A stretch of DNA of 6,446 bases from JAJZJT01 sp049964655 (lineage in GTDB: Bacteria; Actinomycetota; Acidimicrobiia; Acidimicrobiales; RAAP-2): NCBI GenBank assembly GCA_049964655.1, contig JBMFXC010000101.1, forward strand, positions 1-6,446, written 5' to 3'. Positions 1-5,823 of the stretch are shown here, one piece after another; positions within the stretch are counted from its first letter, which is position 1, and each line of letters starts with the position of its first letter. The notes below the pieces were generated by a model that saw only the letters and a program-made list of their open reading frames with translations, ran no database searches and was not told where the DNA came from. The translations under genes and the position numbers were made by a program.

Positions 1-812
1 GGGGGACGGGGTGCCCCGGCACCGTGGTTGCTGACGGCCACCAGGTCGGCCTCGACCACGTACCGGTTGGGGGTGAGGAACAGGGCGTCGAGCGGATAGC
101 AGGTGACGAGGGCCAGCTGGGGGGTGAGGGTCGAGTAGAGAGGCGAGCCGGACTTGAGCACCTGGCCCCGGACGACCCGGTAGCGGAGCGTCTGGCAGCG
201 GTCGGTGAAAGTGATGGTGTCGCCGGGGTGCAAGTGGTCGATGCGGCTGAACCACGAGACGTCGTGGGCCGACAGCACGGCGGTGCCGAGCTGGCCGGGC
301 CACACGCTGCCGGGGACGTGGCCGACGGCCACGGCGAGCTGGGTGTTGCCGACGCCCTCGACGACCGGTGCCGTGAGGCCGATGGCCGGGGCGGCAAGGA
401 GCCCGGCGGGAGCGAGCTGTGTGGTGCCGGTGGGCGCTCCCGACCCCGGCGTGCAGGGCACGCCCGACGCGTCAGCGGCGCGGATCTCGGAGCGAGCCCG
501 AGCCATCAGGGCGTCGCCGACCGTGTGGGAGCGCCAGTAGAACCAGCCGATGTGCCCGGCGATGGCCAGCCCGGCGGCGACGGCGGCCAGCGAGAGGACG
601 AGGCCCATCCGCCGTCCGAGGGGCGCCCGAGTCCGGCGCCGGGCGTGGAGCCGCCGTGGGCGGCGGCTCCGGCCCCGTCGTCCAGCGACGTCGACCGAAG
701 GAACAGGGACCGGTACGGCTGCGACCGGGATCGGACTTTGCGCCGACCAGGGTCCCGTCCCTGGTGCCGCTCCCAGCGGACCGTCGGGCATGGTTCGATC
801 GTCTGGTGCCAT
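1..812 (-). CDS. Membrane-anchored sortase (class D/E-like), C-terminus cut by window edge
   Basis: Sortases are cysteine transpeptidases on the outer face of the membrane that cut a sorting signal and join the protein to the cell wall or to another protein. The reading frame is open from the ATG at 812 to the window edge (270 codons, no stop). An AGGGAG ribosome binding site at 823-818, 5 bases upstream, supports this start. The first ~68 residues are Pro/Arg-rich and probably cytoplasmic. One hydrophobic segment follows (about residues 69-92, MGLVLSLAAVAAGLAIAG then HIGWFYW), then an extracytoplasmic catalytic domain. The expected triad is visible: His183 in LSAHDVSW, Cys238 in LVTCYPLDAL and Arg250 in TPNRYVV. 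The Cys-Arg spacing and the LVTC strand are typical of sortases. Only a short C-terminal tail should be missing. Two extra cysteines (Cys120, Cys206) are present. No sorting-signal substrate gene is visible in the window. The sortase call is firm; the class is uncertain because the text after LVTC does not match one class clearly. Confidence 0.9.
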   Translation of the reverse strand, partial: MAPDDRTMPDGPLGAAPGTGPWSAQSPIPVAAVPVPVPSVDVAGRRGRSRRPRRLHARRRTRAPLGRRMGLVLSLAAVAAGLAIAGHIGWFYWRSHTVGDALMARARSEIRAADASGVPCTPGSGAPTGTTQLAPAGLLAAPAIGLTAPVVEGVGNTQLAVAVGHVPGSVWPGQLGTAVLSAHDVSWFSRIDHLHPGDTITFTDRCQTLRYRVVRGQVLKSGSPLYSTLTPQLALVTCYPLDALFLTPNRYVVEADLVAVSNHGAGAPRP

Positions 813-827
813 GGCTGCTCCCTGGTC

Positions 828-855
828 AGGGTACCAGCGTGGGTCGTCATGTCCA
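828..855 (-). promoter_or_regulatory. Putative promoter of the sortase gene
   Basis: On the minus strand TGGACA (855-850) matches the -35 consensus TTGACA at five of six positions. It is followed after 16 bases by TACCCT (833-828), which fits the TANNNT -10 pattern of actinobacterial housekeeping promoters. Transcription would start near 821, just upstream of the AGGGAG ribosome binding site and the ATG at 812, giving a very short leader. A second TGGACA lies at 868-863. The assignment rests on consensus only. Confidence 0.4.
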
Positions 856-909
856 TGGGCAGTGTCCACGTGACCACGGAGGGTGGGAAGGGGGTCGCGC
901 CGCTCCGAC

Positions 910-931
910 TAGGTTCGAGCCCCGATGGGAG
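910..931 (+). promoter_or_regulatory. Start region of the MFS gene: GGGAG ribosome binding site and possible -10
   Basis: GGGAG at 927-931 lies 7 bases before the GTG at 939 and decides that start over the in-frame ATGs at 849 and 855 (no purine-rich site upstream) and the GTG at 933 (too close to GGGAG). TAGGTT at 910-915 fits TANNNT and could be the -10 box, but no -35-like hexamer lies at the expected distance. The whole 813-938 interval between the divergent sortase and MFS genes holds only these signals and the sortase promoter. Confidence 0.4.
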
Positions 932-938
932 CGTGTCG

Positions 939-2408
939 GTGACCGTGACAGACGAGGCGCCCGCCGGGAGCGCGGCGTCGGCCCTTCGACGGTGGTTCGT
1001 GCCGGCATGGGGGGGCAGGAACTTCCCGGTGTTGTTCGTGGCCCGGGTGGCCATGAGCGCCGCCCGGGCCCTGGCCGGGGTCGTCGTGCCGGTCTACCTG
1101 GCGCTCCAGGGGTTCACGGGCTTCGCCCTCGGCGTCTTGTTCTTCGGAGTCGCCCTGTTCAGCGCCGTGCTGTCCTCCTCGGTGGGCCTGACCTCGGACC
1201 GGGTCGGCCGGAAGGTCTTCCTCGTCACTGTCCCGCTGTTGGCGGCCGTGGCCGCCGCCGTCTTCGCCGCGACGACGTGGGAGCCGGCGTTGGTCGCCAT
1301 GGCCGTGGTGGGGAGCTTCGGCCGGGGCGCCGGAGCGGGCGCCGGGGCGGTCGGCCCGTACCAGCCCGTCGAGTCGGCCATGGTCACCGATGCCACGCCG
1401 GCCTCCCGGCGCAACGACGCCTTCGGCCGCCTGGCCTTCGGGTCGTCGGGCGGGGCGCTCGTGGGGAGCCTCTTCGCGCTTCTCGCCGACGGGCACCACC
1501 TACGGGGCGCGGCGACTCTGGCTGCCTTCCGTCCGGCGTTCGTGGCAGCCGCGGTCCTCGCCGCCGTGGCGGGTCTGCTCGCCCTCGCCCTCGAGGAGGT
1601 TCCTCGACCGGGCCGGGTGGGAGCTCCGGGTGGTCCGGCTCGGCCTCCAGCCACTCGGGTCAGCCCGCCCGAGCCGGTCGGCTCGCCCGAGCCGGTGCTC
1701 CCGGTCGACGTCGTCGACGTGGCCGAGGTGGGAGAGACGGTCGTACAGGCGACGTCGGGGACGGAGCCGGGGACGGCCGGCACACCGAGCGGGCCGCCCC
1801 GACGGTGGGGCATCCGCTTCCCCCACCGGTCGCGCCCGCTCCTCGTCCGCCTGTGGGCGACGAACGGCGTCAACGGCCTTGCCATCGGCATGATCGGCCC
1901 CTTCGTCACCTACTGGCTCTACCGCCGCTACGGGGTGGGCGTGGGGGAGATCGGCATCCTCTACTCGGTGATCAACCTGGCCACCATGCCCTCCACCCTC
2001 TCTGCCGCCGGGCTCGCTCGCCGGTTCGGCCTGGTGCGCACCGTCACCGCCGTGCGGGTAGCCCAGGCCGTGCTCCTCGTCCCCATGGTGCTCGCCCCGA
2101 CGTTCCTCCTGGCGGGGGCCGCCTACCTGGTCCGGATGGTCGTCCAGCGCATCGGGCTCCCGCTGCGCCAGTCCTACGTGCTTGCCATGGCCGATCCCGA
2201 CGAGCGGGCCTCGGTCGCCGCCCTGGCCAACCTGCCCAGCCAGGCGGCCATGGCGGCCAGCCCGGTGCTGTCGGGCTACCTGTTCGACAACGTCAGCCTC
2301 GAGCTCCCCTTCGAGCTCGGCGCCGCCCTGCAACTGGTCAACGCCGTCCTCTTCTGGGTGTTCTTCCACGGCTCTGCTCCCGAGGAGGAGCGCCAGGGTC
2401 CACCCTGA
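939..2408 (+). CDS. Major facilitator superfamily (MFS) transporter
   Basis: This is a 489-residue secondary transporter of the inner membrane; the substrate cannot be told from sequence. Starting at GTG 939, the protein is two hydrophobic halves of several membrane segments each. MFS motif A, GLTSDRVGRK, is at residues 83-92 in the loop between helices 2 and 3, with the conserved Asp87 and the Arg-x-Gly-Arg-Lys end. The halves are joined by a hydrophilic loop of about 80 residues (about 219-300), rich in Pro, Glu, Val and Gly, which is predicted to be cytoplasmic and is longer than in many MFS proteins. The second half has a degenerate motif-A-like stretch (LARRFGLVRTV) and a DPDERASVAALANLPSQ segment of the kind seen before the last helices of drug-efflux-like MFS members. 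The frame continues open upstream through the antisense strand of the sortase gene, but that extension is not transporter-like. It is convergent with the acyl-CoA synthetase gene, 36 bp away. Drug or metabolite efflux is a guess only. Confidence 0.88.
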   Translation: MTVTDEAPAGSAASALRRWFVPAWGGRNFPVLFVARVAMSAARALAGVVVPVYLALQGFTGFALGVLFFGVALFSAVLSSSVGLTSDRVGRKVFLVTVPLLAAVAAAVFAATTWEPALVAMAVVGSFGRGAGAGAGAVGPYQPVESAMVTDATPASRRNDAFGRLAFGSSGGALVGSLFALLADGHHLRGAATLAAFRPAFVAAAVLAAVAGLLALALEEVPRPGRVGAPGGPARPPATRVSPPEPVGSPEPVLPVDVVDVAEVGETVVQATSGTEPGTAGTPSGPPRRWGIRFPHRSRPLLVRLWATNGVNGLAIGMIGPFVTYWLYRRYGVGVGEIGILYSVINLATMPSTLSAAGLARRFGLVRTVTAVRVAQAVLLVPMVLAPTFLLAGAAYLVRMVVQRIGLPLRQSYVLAMADPDERASVAALANLPSQAAMAASPVLSGYLFDNVSLELPFELGAALQLVNAVLFWVFFHGSAPEEERQGPP

Positions 2409-2432
2409 CGGCCGGCCTGGCGACGGTCAGGG
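2403..2432. terminator. Possible bidirectional hairpin between convergent genes
   Basis: CCCTGAC (2403-2409) pairs perfectly with GTCAGGG (2426-2432), with a 16-base loop that contains the palindrome GGCCGGCC (2410-2417). The hairpin includes the MFS stop codon and lies just beyond the 3' end of the convergent acyl-CoA synthetase gene, so it could end transcription from both sides. There is no T-run on either side, so it is not a classical intrinsic terminator. T-poor terminators are usual in high-GC actinobacteria, but hairpins also arise by chance at this GC. Confidence 0.35.
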
Positions 2433-2444
2433 CTGGTCGGTCGG

Positions 2445-4289
2445 CTACCGGTCGAGCAGCTCGGTGCGCAGCTCGCGCTTCAAGACCTTGCCGGCCGGGT
2501 TGCGGGGGAGGGGCTCGCTGCGGAACCAGAACCGCTTGGGCACGTTGAAGGCGGCCAGCCGCTCGCGGACGAAGCGAGCGAGCTCGTCGGCGTCGACCTC
2601 GGCGCCCGAGCGCAGGACGACGATGGCGCCGACCTCTTCTCCGAGCACCGGGTCGGGGATGCCGATCACGGCACAGTCGGCCACGGCCGGGTGCTCGAAC
2701 AGCGCCGCCTCGACCTCGACGCAGTAGACGTTCTCGCCGCCCCGGATGATCATGTCCTTGGCCCGGTCGACGATGTAGACGTAACCCTCGTCGTCGACCC
2801 GAGCGACGTCACCGGTGTGCAGCCAGCCCGCGGTGAAGGAGCGGGCAGTGTCCTCGGGGCGGTTCCAGTAGCCGCGGACCACGTTCGGCCCTTTGATCCA
2901 CAGCTCGCCGATCCGCTCGGGGTCGGGAGGCAGGTCGGGCGGCTCACTGCCGGCGTGGTCCTCCGGCACCACGGCGACGTCGCACACCGGGGCGGGGGGG
3001 CCGACGCTGTCCGGCTTGCGGACGTAGTCGTCGCCCGTGTTCATGGTCGTCATGGCCGACGTCTCGGTGAGGCCGTAGCCGTTGGCCGGCGAGCCCACCG
3101 GGAAGTGCTCCTTGATCCGGCGCACGAGGTCGGGTGGGGCCGGGGCGCCGCCGTAGGAGATCGACCGCACCGAGGAGGTGTCGCGCTTGGCGAAGTCAGG
3201 CGAGTCGAGGACCTGCATCACCATGGCGGGCACGCCGCCGAAGATGGTGATGTGCTCCCGCTCGATGAGCTCGAGCGCCCGCTCGGGGTCGAAGTGGTGC
3301 ATCATGACGAGCTTGCCGCCGGCCGCGGTGTTCGACACCAGGATGGCGTGGCACCCGGTGGCGTGGAAGAGCGGGACCGACAACAGGTGGGCGTTCTGGC
3401 CGCCGCTCACGTCGCTCAGCTGTGCCGTCCTGCGCAGCGTGCCGACCGTCGACACGAAGAACAGGTTCATCAGGTTCGAGACGCTGTTGCGGTGGGTGCC
3501 GACGGCCCCCTTGGGCCGTCCCGTGGTCCCCGAGGTGTAGAAGATCGTGGCGTCGTCGTCGGGGCCGATGGCCACCTCGGGGAGCCGGACGTCCTCGGCC
3601 GGGGTGCCCACCGCGTCGGGGAAGGGGACGACGGGGACCGGCTCGCCCGAGGAGCGGGGGAGCGTGCCGGCAGCCGGTGCCCGGCGCTTCTCGCCGTCGT
3701 GCTCCTCGCTGGTCAGCACCACCGCTCGGAGGTCGGGCAGCTCGTCCACGTGGGGAGCGATGCGTGCTGCCCGCTCCTCGTCGGCGAAGACCACGGCGCT
3801 GCCCGAGTCGGCGAGCCCGTAGGCGAGCTCGGGGCCCGTCCACCAGGCGTTCAGCGGGACGACGACGGCACCGGCGACGATGGCCGCCCAGAAGGCCATC
3901 ACCCATTCGGGCAGGTTGCGCATGGCGATGGCCACCCGGTCGCCCTTGCGGATGCCGAAGCGCTCGGCGAGCTCGTGACCGAGCGACGCGACGATGCGGA
4001 AGTGCTCGCCGAAGGTGGTGCGCTCGTCCTCGTAGACGAGGAAGTCGCGCTCGGCGTGCAGGGTCGAGAGCTCGAGCACCGTGCGCAGGGTCTCCGGGGC
4101 GTTCTTCCACACCCGGGTGGCAACCCCGCGGATGTCCTGCTGGTCCATCTCGAACATCTGGCCCGGTGCCGTCAGCATGGCCACGGCTTCGGCCAGGCTC
4201 GGCGGCGCCTCGGAGCTCACGGTTCCACCGTCGGGGTCGAGGTCCGTCCCACCGGGCGTGTCCCCGTCGTGCTCAGCCGTCTCGACCAT
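2445..4289 (-). CDS. Acyl-CoA synthetase, AMP-forming (FadD-type)
   Basis: This class I adenylate-forming enzyme activates a carboxylic acid with ATP to an acyl-AMP and transfers it to coenzyme A. The protein has 614 residues. The ATG at 4289 is chosen because AAGGAG lies at 4300-4295 with 5-base spacing; an in-frame upstream start at 4352 would add 21 residues without such a site. Family motifs appear in order: the P-loop TSGTTGRPKG (residues 252-261, Lys260), YGLTE (405-409), the WLHTGD motif (Asp494), the hinge DRAKDMIIRGGENVYC, and the catalytic C-terminal lysine in NPAGKVLK (Lys601). All key residues are intact. The first ~40 residues are acidic and low-complexity, preceding the conserved MFEMDQQDIRGVATRVWK segment. 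Length and motifs fit long- or medium-chain acyl-CoA synthetases, but aromatic, steroid side-chain or other acids are possible. The gene follows orn on the same strand after 126 bp, and no clear promoter was seen. A link to the WS/DGAT gene in the same window is functional inference. Confidence 0.93.
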   Translation of the reverse strand: MVETAEHDGDTPGGTDLDPDGGTVSSEAPPSLAEAVAMLTAPGQMFEMDQQDIRGVATRVWKNAPETLRTVLELSTLHAERDFLVYEDERTTFGEHFRIVASLGHELAERFGIRKGDRVAIAMRNLPEWVMAFWAAIVAGAVVVPLNAWWTGPELAYGLADSGSAVVFADEERAARIAPHVDELPDLRAVVLTSEEHDGEKRRAPAAGTLPRSSGEPVPVVPFPDAVGTPAEDVRLPEVAIGPDDDATIFYTSGTTGRPKGAVGTHRNSVSNLMNLFFVSTVGTLRRTAQLSDVSGGQNAHLLSVPLFHATGCHAILVSNTAAGGKLVMMHHFDPERALELIEREHITIFGGVPAMVMQVLDSPDFAKRDTSSVRSISYGGAPAPPDLVRRIKEHFPVGSPANGYGLTETSAMTTMNTGDDYVRKPDSVGPPAPVCDVAVVPEDHAGSEPPDLPPDPERIGELWIKGPNVVRGYWNRPEDTARSFTAGWLHTGDVARVDDEGYVYIVDRAKDMIIRGGENVYCVEVEAALFEHPAVADCAVIGIPDPVLGEEVGAIVVLRSGAEVDADELARFVRERLAAFNVPKRFWFRSEPLPRNPAGKVLKRELRTELLDR

Positions 4290-4412
4290 CGGTGCTCCTT
4301 CCGGTTCCCCTGTGCTCCCCCGCAACCCTGCGCCCCCCTGAGACCTGTCCACTGCCCTCCGTCCGACGCCCTCCCGGCGACGGTGCCCCCGTGCGGGGAC
4401 GAGCCACCTGCC

Positions 4413-4439
4413 CGCTCACGCTGGCCTCGCTTGTGAGCG
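4413..4439 (-). terminator. Hairpin at the orn stop codon, possible T-less terminator
   Basis: CGCTCAC (4413-4419) and GTGAGCG (4433-4439) form a perfect 7-bp stem with a 13-base loop; the orn stop codon (4418-4416) lies within the stem. A further small stem, CCCC (4387-4390) with GGGG (4395-4398), follows downstream on the orn transcript. Neither is followed by a T-run. They may end orn transcription or protect its 3' end before the acyl-CoA synthetase gene. Apart from these and the AAGGAG site at 4300-4295, the 4290-4415 interval shows nothing recognisable. Confidence 0.3.
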
Positions 4440-5003
4440 CTCTCCGGGGCCGGCCTCCGAGGGGCCGGCCGGAGCCCGAAAGACCGTGGAACGGTAGTAC
4501 GCCAGCTCGGCGACGCTCTCCTTGATGTCGTCCATCGCTCGGTGACCGCCCGCCTTGGCCGGTGCGCCGGCGAGCACGTCCGGGTACCACCTCCGGGCCA
4601 GCTCCTTGATGGTGGAGACGTCGACCGATCGGTAGTGGAGCTCAGCCTCGACATCGGGGAGCTGCGCGGCGAGAAAGCGCCGGTCCGTCCCGATCGAATT
4701 GCCGCACAACGGCACGGTGCGCGGGCCGGGGACGTGGGAGCGGATGAACTCGAGGGTCTGGCGCCCAGCCTCTTCGAGCGTGACAGTCGACGCCTCGATG
4801 GCGGCGAGCAGCCCGCTTCGGGTGTGCATGGCGCGCACGTAGTCGTCCATGGCTGCCAGTGCTTCGGGCGGCGTGGCGATGACGAGGTCGGGGCCCTCTG
4901 CCACGATGGCCAAGTCGTCGTCGGTGACGAGGGTGGCGATCTCCACGATGACATGGCGGCCCGGATCGAGTCCGGTCATCTCGAGGTCCATCCACACCAG
5001 CAC
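4416..5003 (-). CDS. orn: Oligoribonuclease (3'-to-5' exoribonuclease, DEDD family)
   Basis: Orn degrades RNA of two to five nucleotides, including the pGpG made from cyclic di-GMP, to mononucleotides in the cytoplasm; it finishes mRNA decay and usually works as a dimer. With the GTG at 5003 as start the product has 195 residues, within the usual range of about 180-215. The DEDDh exonuclease motifs are complete: MDLEMTGL with Asp6 and Glu8, GNSIGTDRRFL with Asp107, and HRAMDDI with His154 and Asp159. The segment HYRSVDVSTIKELARRWYP is the classic Orn signature. After about residue 170 a variable Pro/Gly/Ala-rich tail follows. The start is uncertain: GTG 5003 has a GGGA almost touching it, GTG 4997 is better spaced from that site but would give a very short N-terminus, and the frame stays open to 5108 without Orn-like sequence. 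A -10-like element 8 bases upstream suggests a nearly leaderless transcript. It is divergent from dut. Confidence 0.95.
   Translation of the reverse strand: MLVWMDLEMTGLDPGRHVIVEIATLVTDDDLAIVAEGPDLVIATPPEALAAMDDYVRAMHTRSGLLAAIEASTVTLEEAGRQTLEFIRSHVPGPRTVPLCGNSIGTDRRFLAAQLPDVEAELHYRSVDVSTIKELARRWYPDVLAGAPAKAGGHRAMDDIKESVAELAYYRSTVFRAPAGPSEAGPGERSQARPA
4442..4474 (-). other. GC-rich inverted repeat inside the 3' end of orn
   Basis: CTCCGG (4442-4447) pairs with CCGGAG (4469-4474), and CCGGCC (4450-4455) pairs with GGCCGG (4463-4468), with a 2-base bulge and a 7-base loop: 12 base pairs in all. It falls within the codons for the variable Pro/Gly/Ala-rich C-terminal tail of oligoribonuclease, just before the stop-codon hairpin. 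It could act in RNA folding, or be a chance product of GGCCGGCC-rich sequence. Confidence 0.35.
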
Positions 5004-5011
5004 GTCCCGTG

Positions 5012-5040
5012 ACGCTACTGGTTCGTACGGGGGTTGCCCA
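5012..5040 (-). promoter_or_regulatory. Putative orn promoter, near-leaderless
   Basis: On the minus strand TGGGCA (5040-5035, four of six matches to TTGACA) is followed after exactly 17 bases by TAGCGT (5017-5012), which fits TANNNT. Transcription would begin at about 5006-5003, at or within a few bases of the GTG at 5003, so the orn mRNA may be leaderless. This is a consensus match only, in a region where chance matches are possible. Confidence 0.4.
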
Positions 5041-5160
5041 ACGTGGCGACCGGTAAGCCTCCGTCCCGCCCGACCGTGTGGACCGAGCACGCCCACGGCG
5101 ACACCCACCCGGGGCGCCCGGGCAGCGCATCGGCGGGGCAGCGGGCGGTCGTCGGGCGGC

Positions 5161-5180
5161 TAGCGTCGGCAGTCGGAGGT
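5161..5180 (+). promoter_or_regulatory. dut ribosome binding site and possible -10 element
   Basis: GGAGGT at 5175-5180 lies 6 bases before the GTG at 5187 and clearly decides the dut start. TAGCGT at 5161-5166 fits TANNNT and would place the transcript start near 5173, which is tight against the ribosome binding site. No good -35 hexamer was seen 16-18 bases upstream. The same TAGCGTC string occurs in the divergent orn promoter. The ribosome binding site is firm; the -10 call is weak. The rest of the 5004-5186 interval shows no other recognisable element. Confidence 0.5.
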
Positions 5181-5186
5181 GGTGCG

Positions 5187-5711
5187 GTGAGCGGTAGCCC
5201 GGTCGGTGTGGCTCCGGCGGTCGAAGAGGAGTCCGAGGAGGTCGCCGACGGTGGTGGCGACAGCCCTGTGGCGCGGGTGCGGGTCCCGCTGCGGCGCCTC
5301 GACCCCGAGCTCCCGGTTCCCACCTACGCCCGACCCGGGGATGCAGGTGTGGACCTGCGGGCTCGGAGCGGTTGCGTGCTGGCCCCGGGCGGTGGCCGGG
5401 CGCTGGTGCCGACGGGGCTGGCCGTAGCCATCCCCGAGGGCTACGCGGGCTTCGTCCAGCCCCGCAGTGGTCTGGCCCTCCGCCACGGCGTAACGTGCCT
5501 GAACACGCCGGGGCTCATCGACGCCGGCTATCGCGACGAGCTGTGCGTGCTGCTCGTCAACACCGACCCGGCTGCCCCGTACGAAGTGCGCCGGGGTGAC
5601 CGGATCGCCCAGCTCGTGGTCCAGCAGGTGGCGTGCGTGGCCTTCGACGAAGTCACCGAGCTCTCCGGGTCCGAACGTGGCACAGGTGGCTTCGGCTCGA
5701 CCGGGCGGTAG
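5187..5711 (+). CDS. dut: dUTP diphosphatase (trimeric dUTPase)
   Basis: Dut hydrolyses dUTP to dUMP and pyrophosphate, keeping uracil out of DNA and supplying the precursor of dTMP. From GTG 5187 the product has 174 residues, slightly longer than the usual ~150 because of an acidic, probably flexible N-terminal extension of about 30 residues (VEEESEEVADGGGDS). All five trimeric dUTPase motifs are present: I, DAGVDLRA from Asp52; II, PRSGLALRHG with Arg93 and Ser94; III, GLIDAGYRDE with the catalytic-pocket Asp112 and Tyr115; IV, RRGDRIAQLVV; V, the mobile C-terminal arm RGTGGFGSTG (164-173) that closes over the active site. Asp117 stands where the common consensus has Gly after the Tyr-Arg pair, a tolerated variation rather than damage. 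It is divergent from orn and lies 110 bp upstream of the acyltransferase on the same strand. The enzyme should be active. dCTP deaminase, a relative, is less likely given the motif V arm. Confidence 0.96.
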   Translation: MSGSPVGVAPAVEEESEEVADGGGDSPVARVRVPLRRLDPELPVPTYARPGDAGVDLRARSGCVLAPGGGRALVPTGLAVAIPEGYAGFVQPRSGLALRHGVTCLNTPGLIDAGYRDELCVLLVNTDPAAPYEVRRGDRIAQLVVQQVACVAFDEVTELSGSERGTGGFGSTGR

Positions 5712-5821
5712 GTGGGTCTGGTCGGGGCAGTCGGTGGCCGGACCGGAGCGATCGGCCGGGCCGGTCGGCAACCGCTACCACCACGGGCGGAGACGTGACG
5801 GCGAGGACGGCGAGGACGGCG
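5712..5821 (+). other. Intergenic region between dut and the acyltransferase
   Basis: This GC-rich 110-bp spacer contains one weak inverted repeat, GACCGG (5741-5746) with CCGGTC (5761-5766), 14-base loop, and at its right end the 9-bp tandem repeat described separately. No convincing promoter was found: TACCAC near 5776 lacks the final T of a -10 box. Read-through from dut or an unrecognised promoter are both possible. Confidence 0.5.
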
Positions 5822-5823
5822 AT
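5797..5823 (+). repeat. Three tandem 9-bp units over the acyltransferase start
   Basis: GACGGCGAG occurs at 5797-5805 and 5806-5814, then GACGGCGAT at 5815-5823. The single G-to-T change at the end of the third unit makes the ATG at 5822 (with the following G). The GAGG in the second unit (5812-5815) lies 6 bases before that ATG and is the best ribosome binding site. The repeat is in frame with an alternative upstream GTG at 5795, from which it would encode a Thr-Ala-Arg repeat. Confidence 0.85.

Noticed and set aside
24..938. A plus-strand open frame that continues upstream of the MFS transporter, giving a 794-residue protein
   Set aside because: The upstream part is antisense to the sortase, whose catalytic motifs are clear. 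It has no transporter-like or other recognisable sequence, and GTG 939 has a proper ribosome binding site.
419..2548. A 709-codon plus-strand frame overlapping the MFS gene
   Set aside because: The translation is Arg/Gly/Pro-rich, typical of a shifted reading of high-GC coding DNA. It crosses two genes and a convergent gap.
4290..4352. A longer acyl-CoA synthetase start at 4352
   Set aside because: The ATG at 4289 has AAGGAG five bases upstream. The additional 21 residues are low-complexity and have no comparable site.
2691..4436. A 581-codon plus-strand open frame antisense to the acyl-CoA synthetase
   Set aside because: Long antisense frames arise from G/C-ending codons on the real strand. 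The translation is rich in His, Arg, Gly, Val and Asp with no domain motif, while the minus strand has all adenylate-forming motifs.
5034..5186. An N-terminal extension of dut from an ATG at 5034
   Set aside because: The extra 51 residues are not dUTPase-like, and GTG 5187 has a strong GGAGGT site at the right spacing.
5741..5766. An inverted repeat after dut as a terminator
   Set aside because: Only 6 bp with a 14-base loop and no T-run; such pairs are expected by chance in GGCC-rich sequence.
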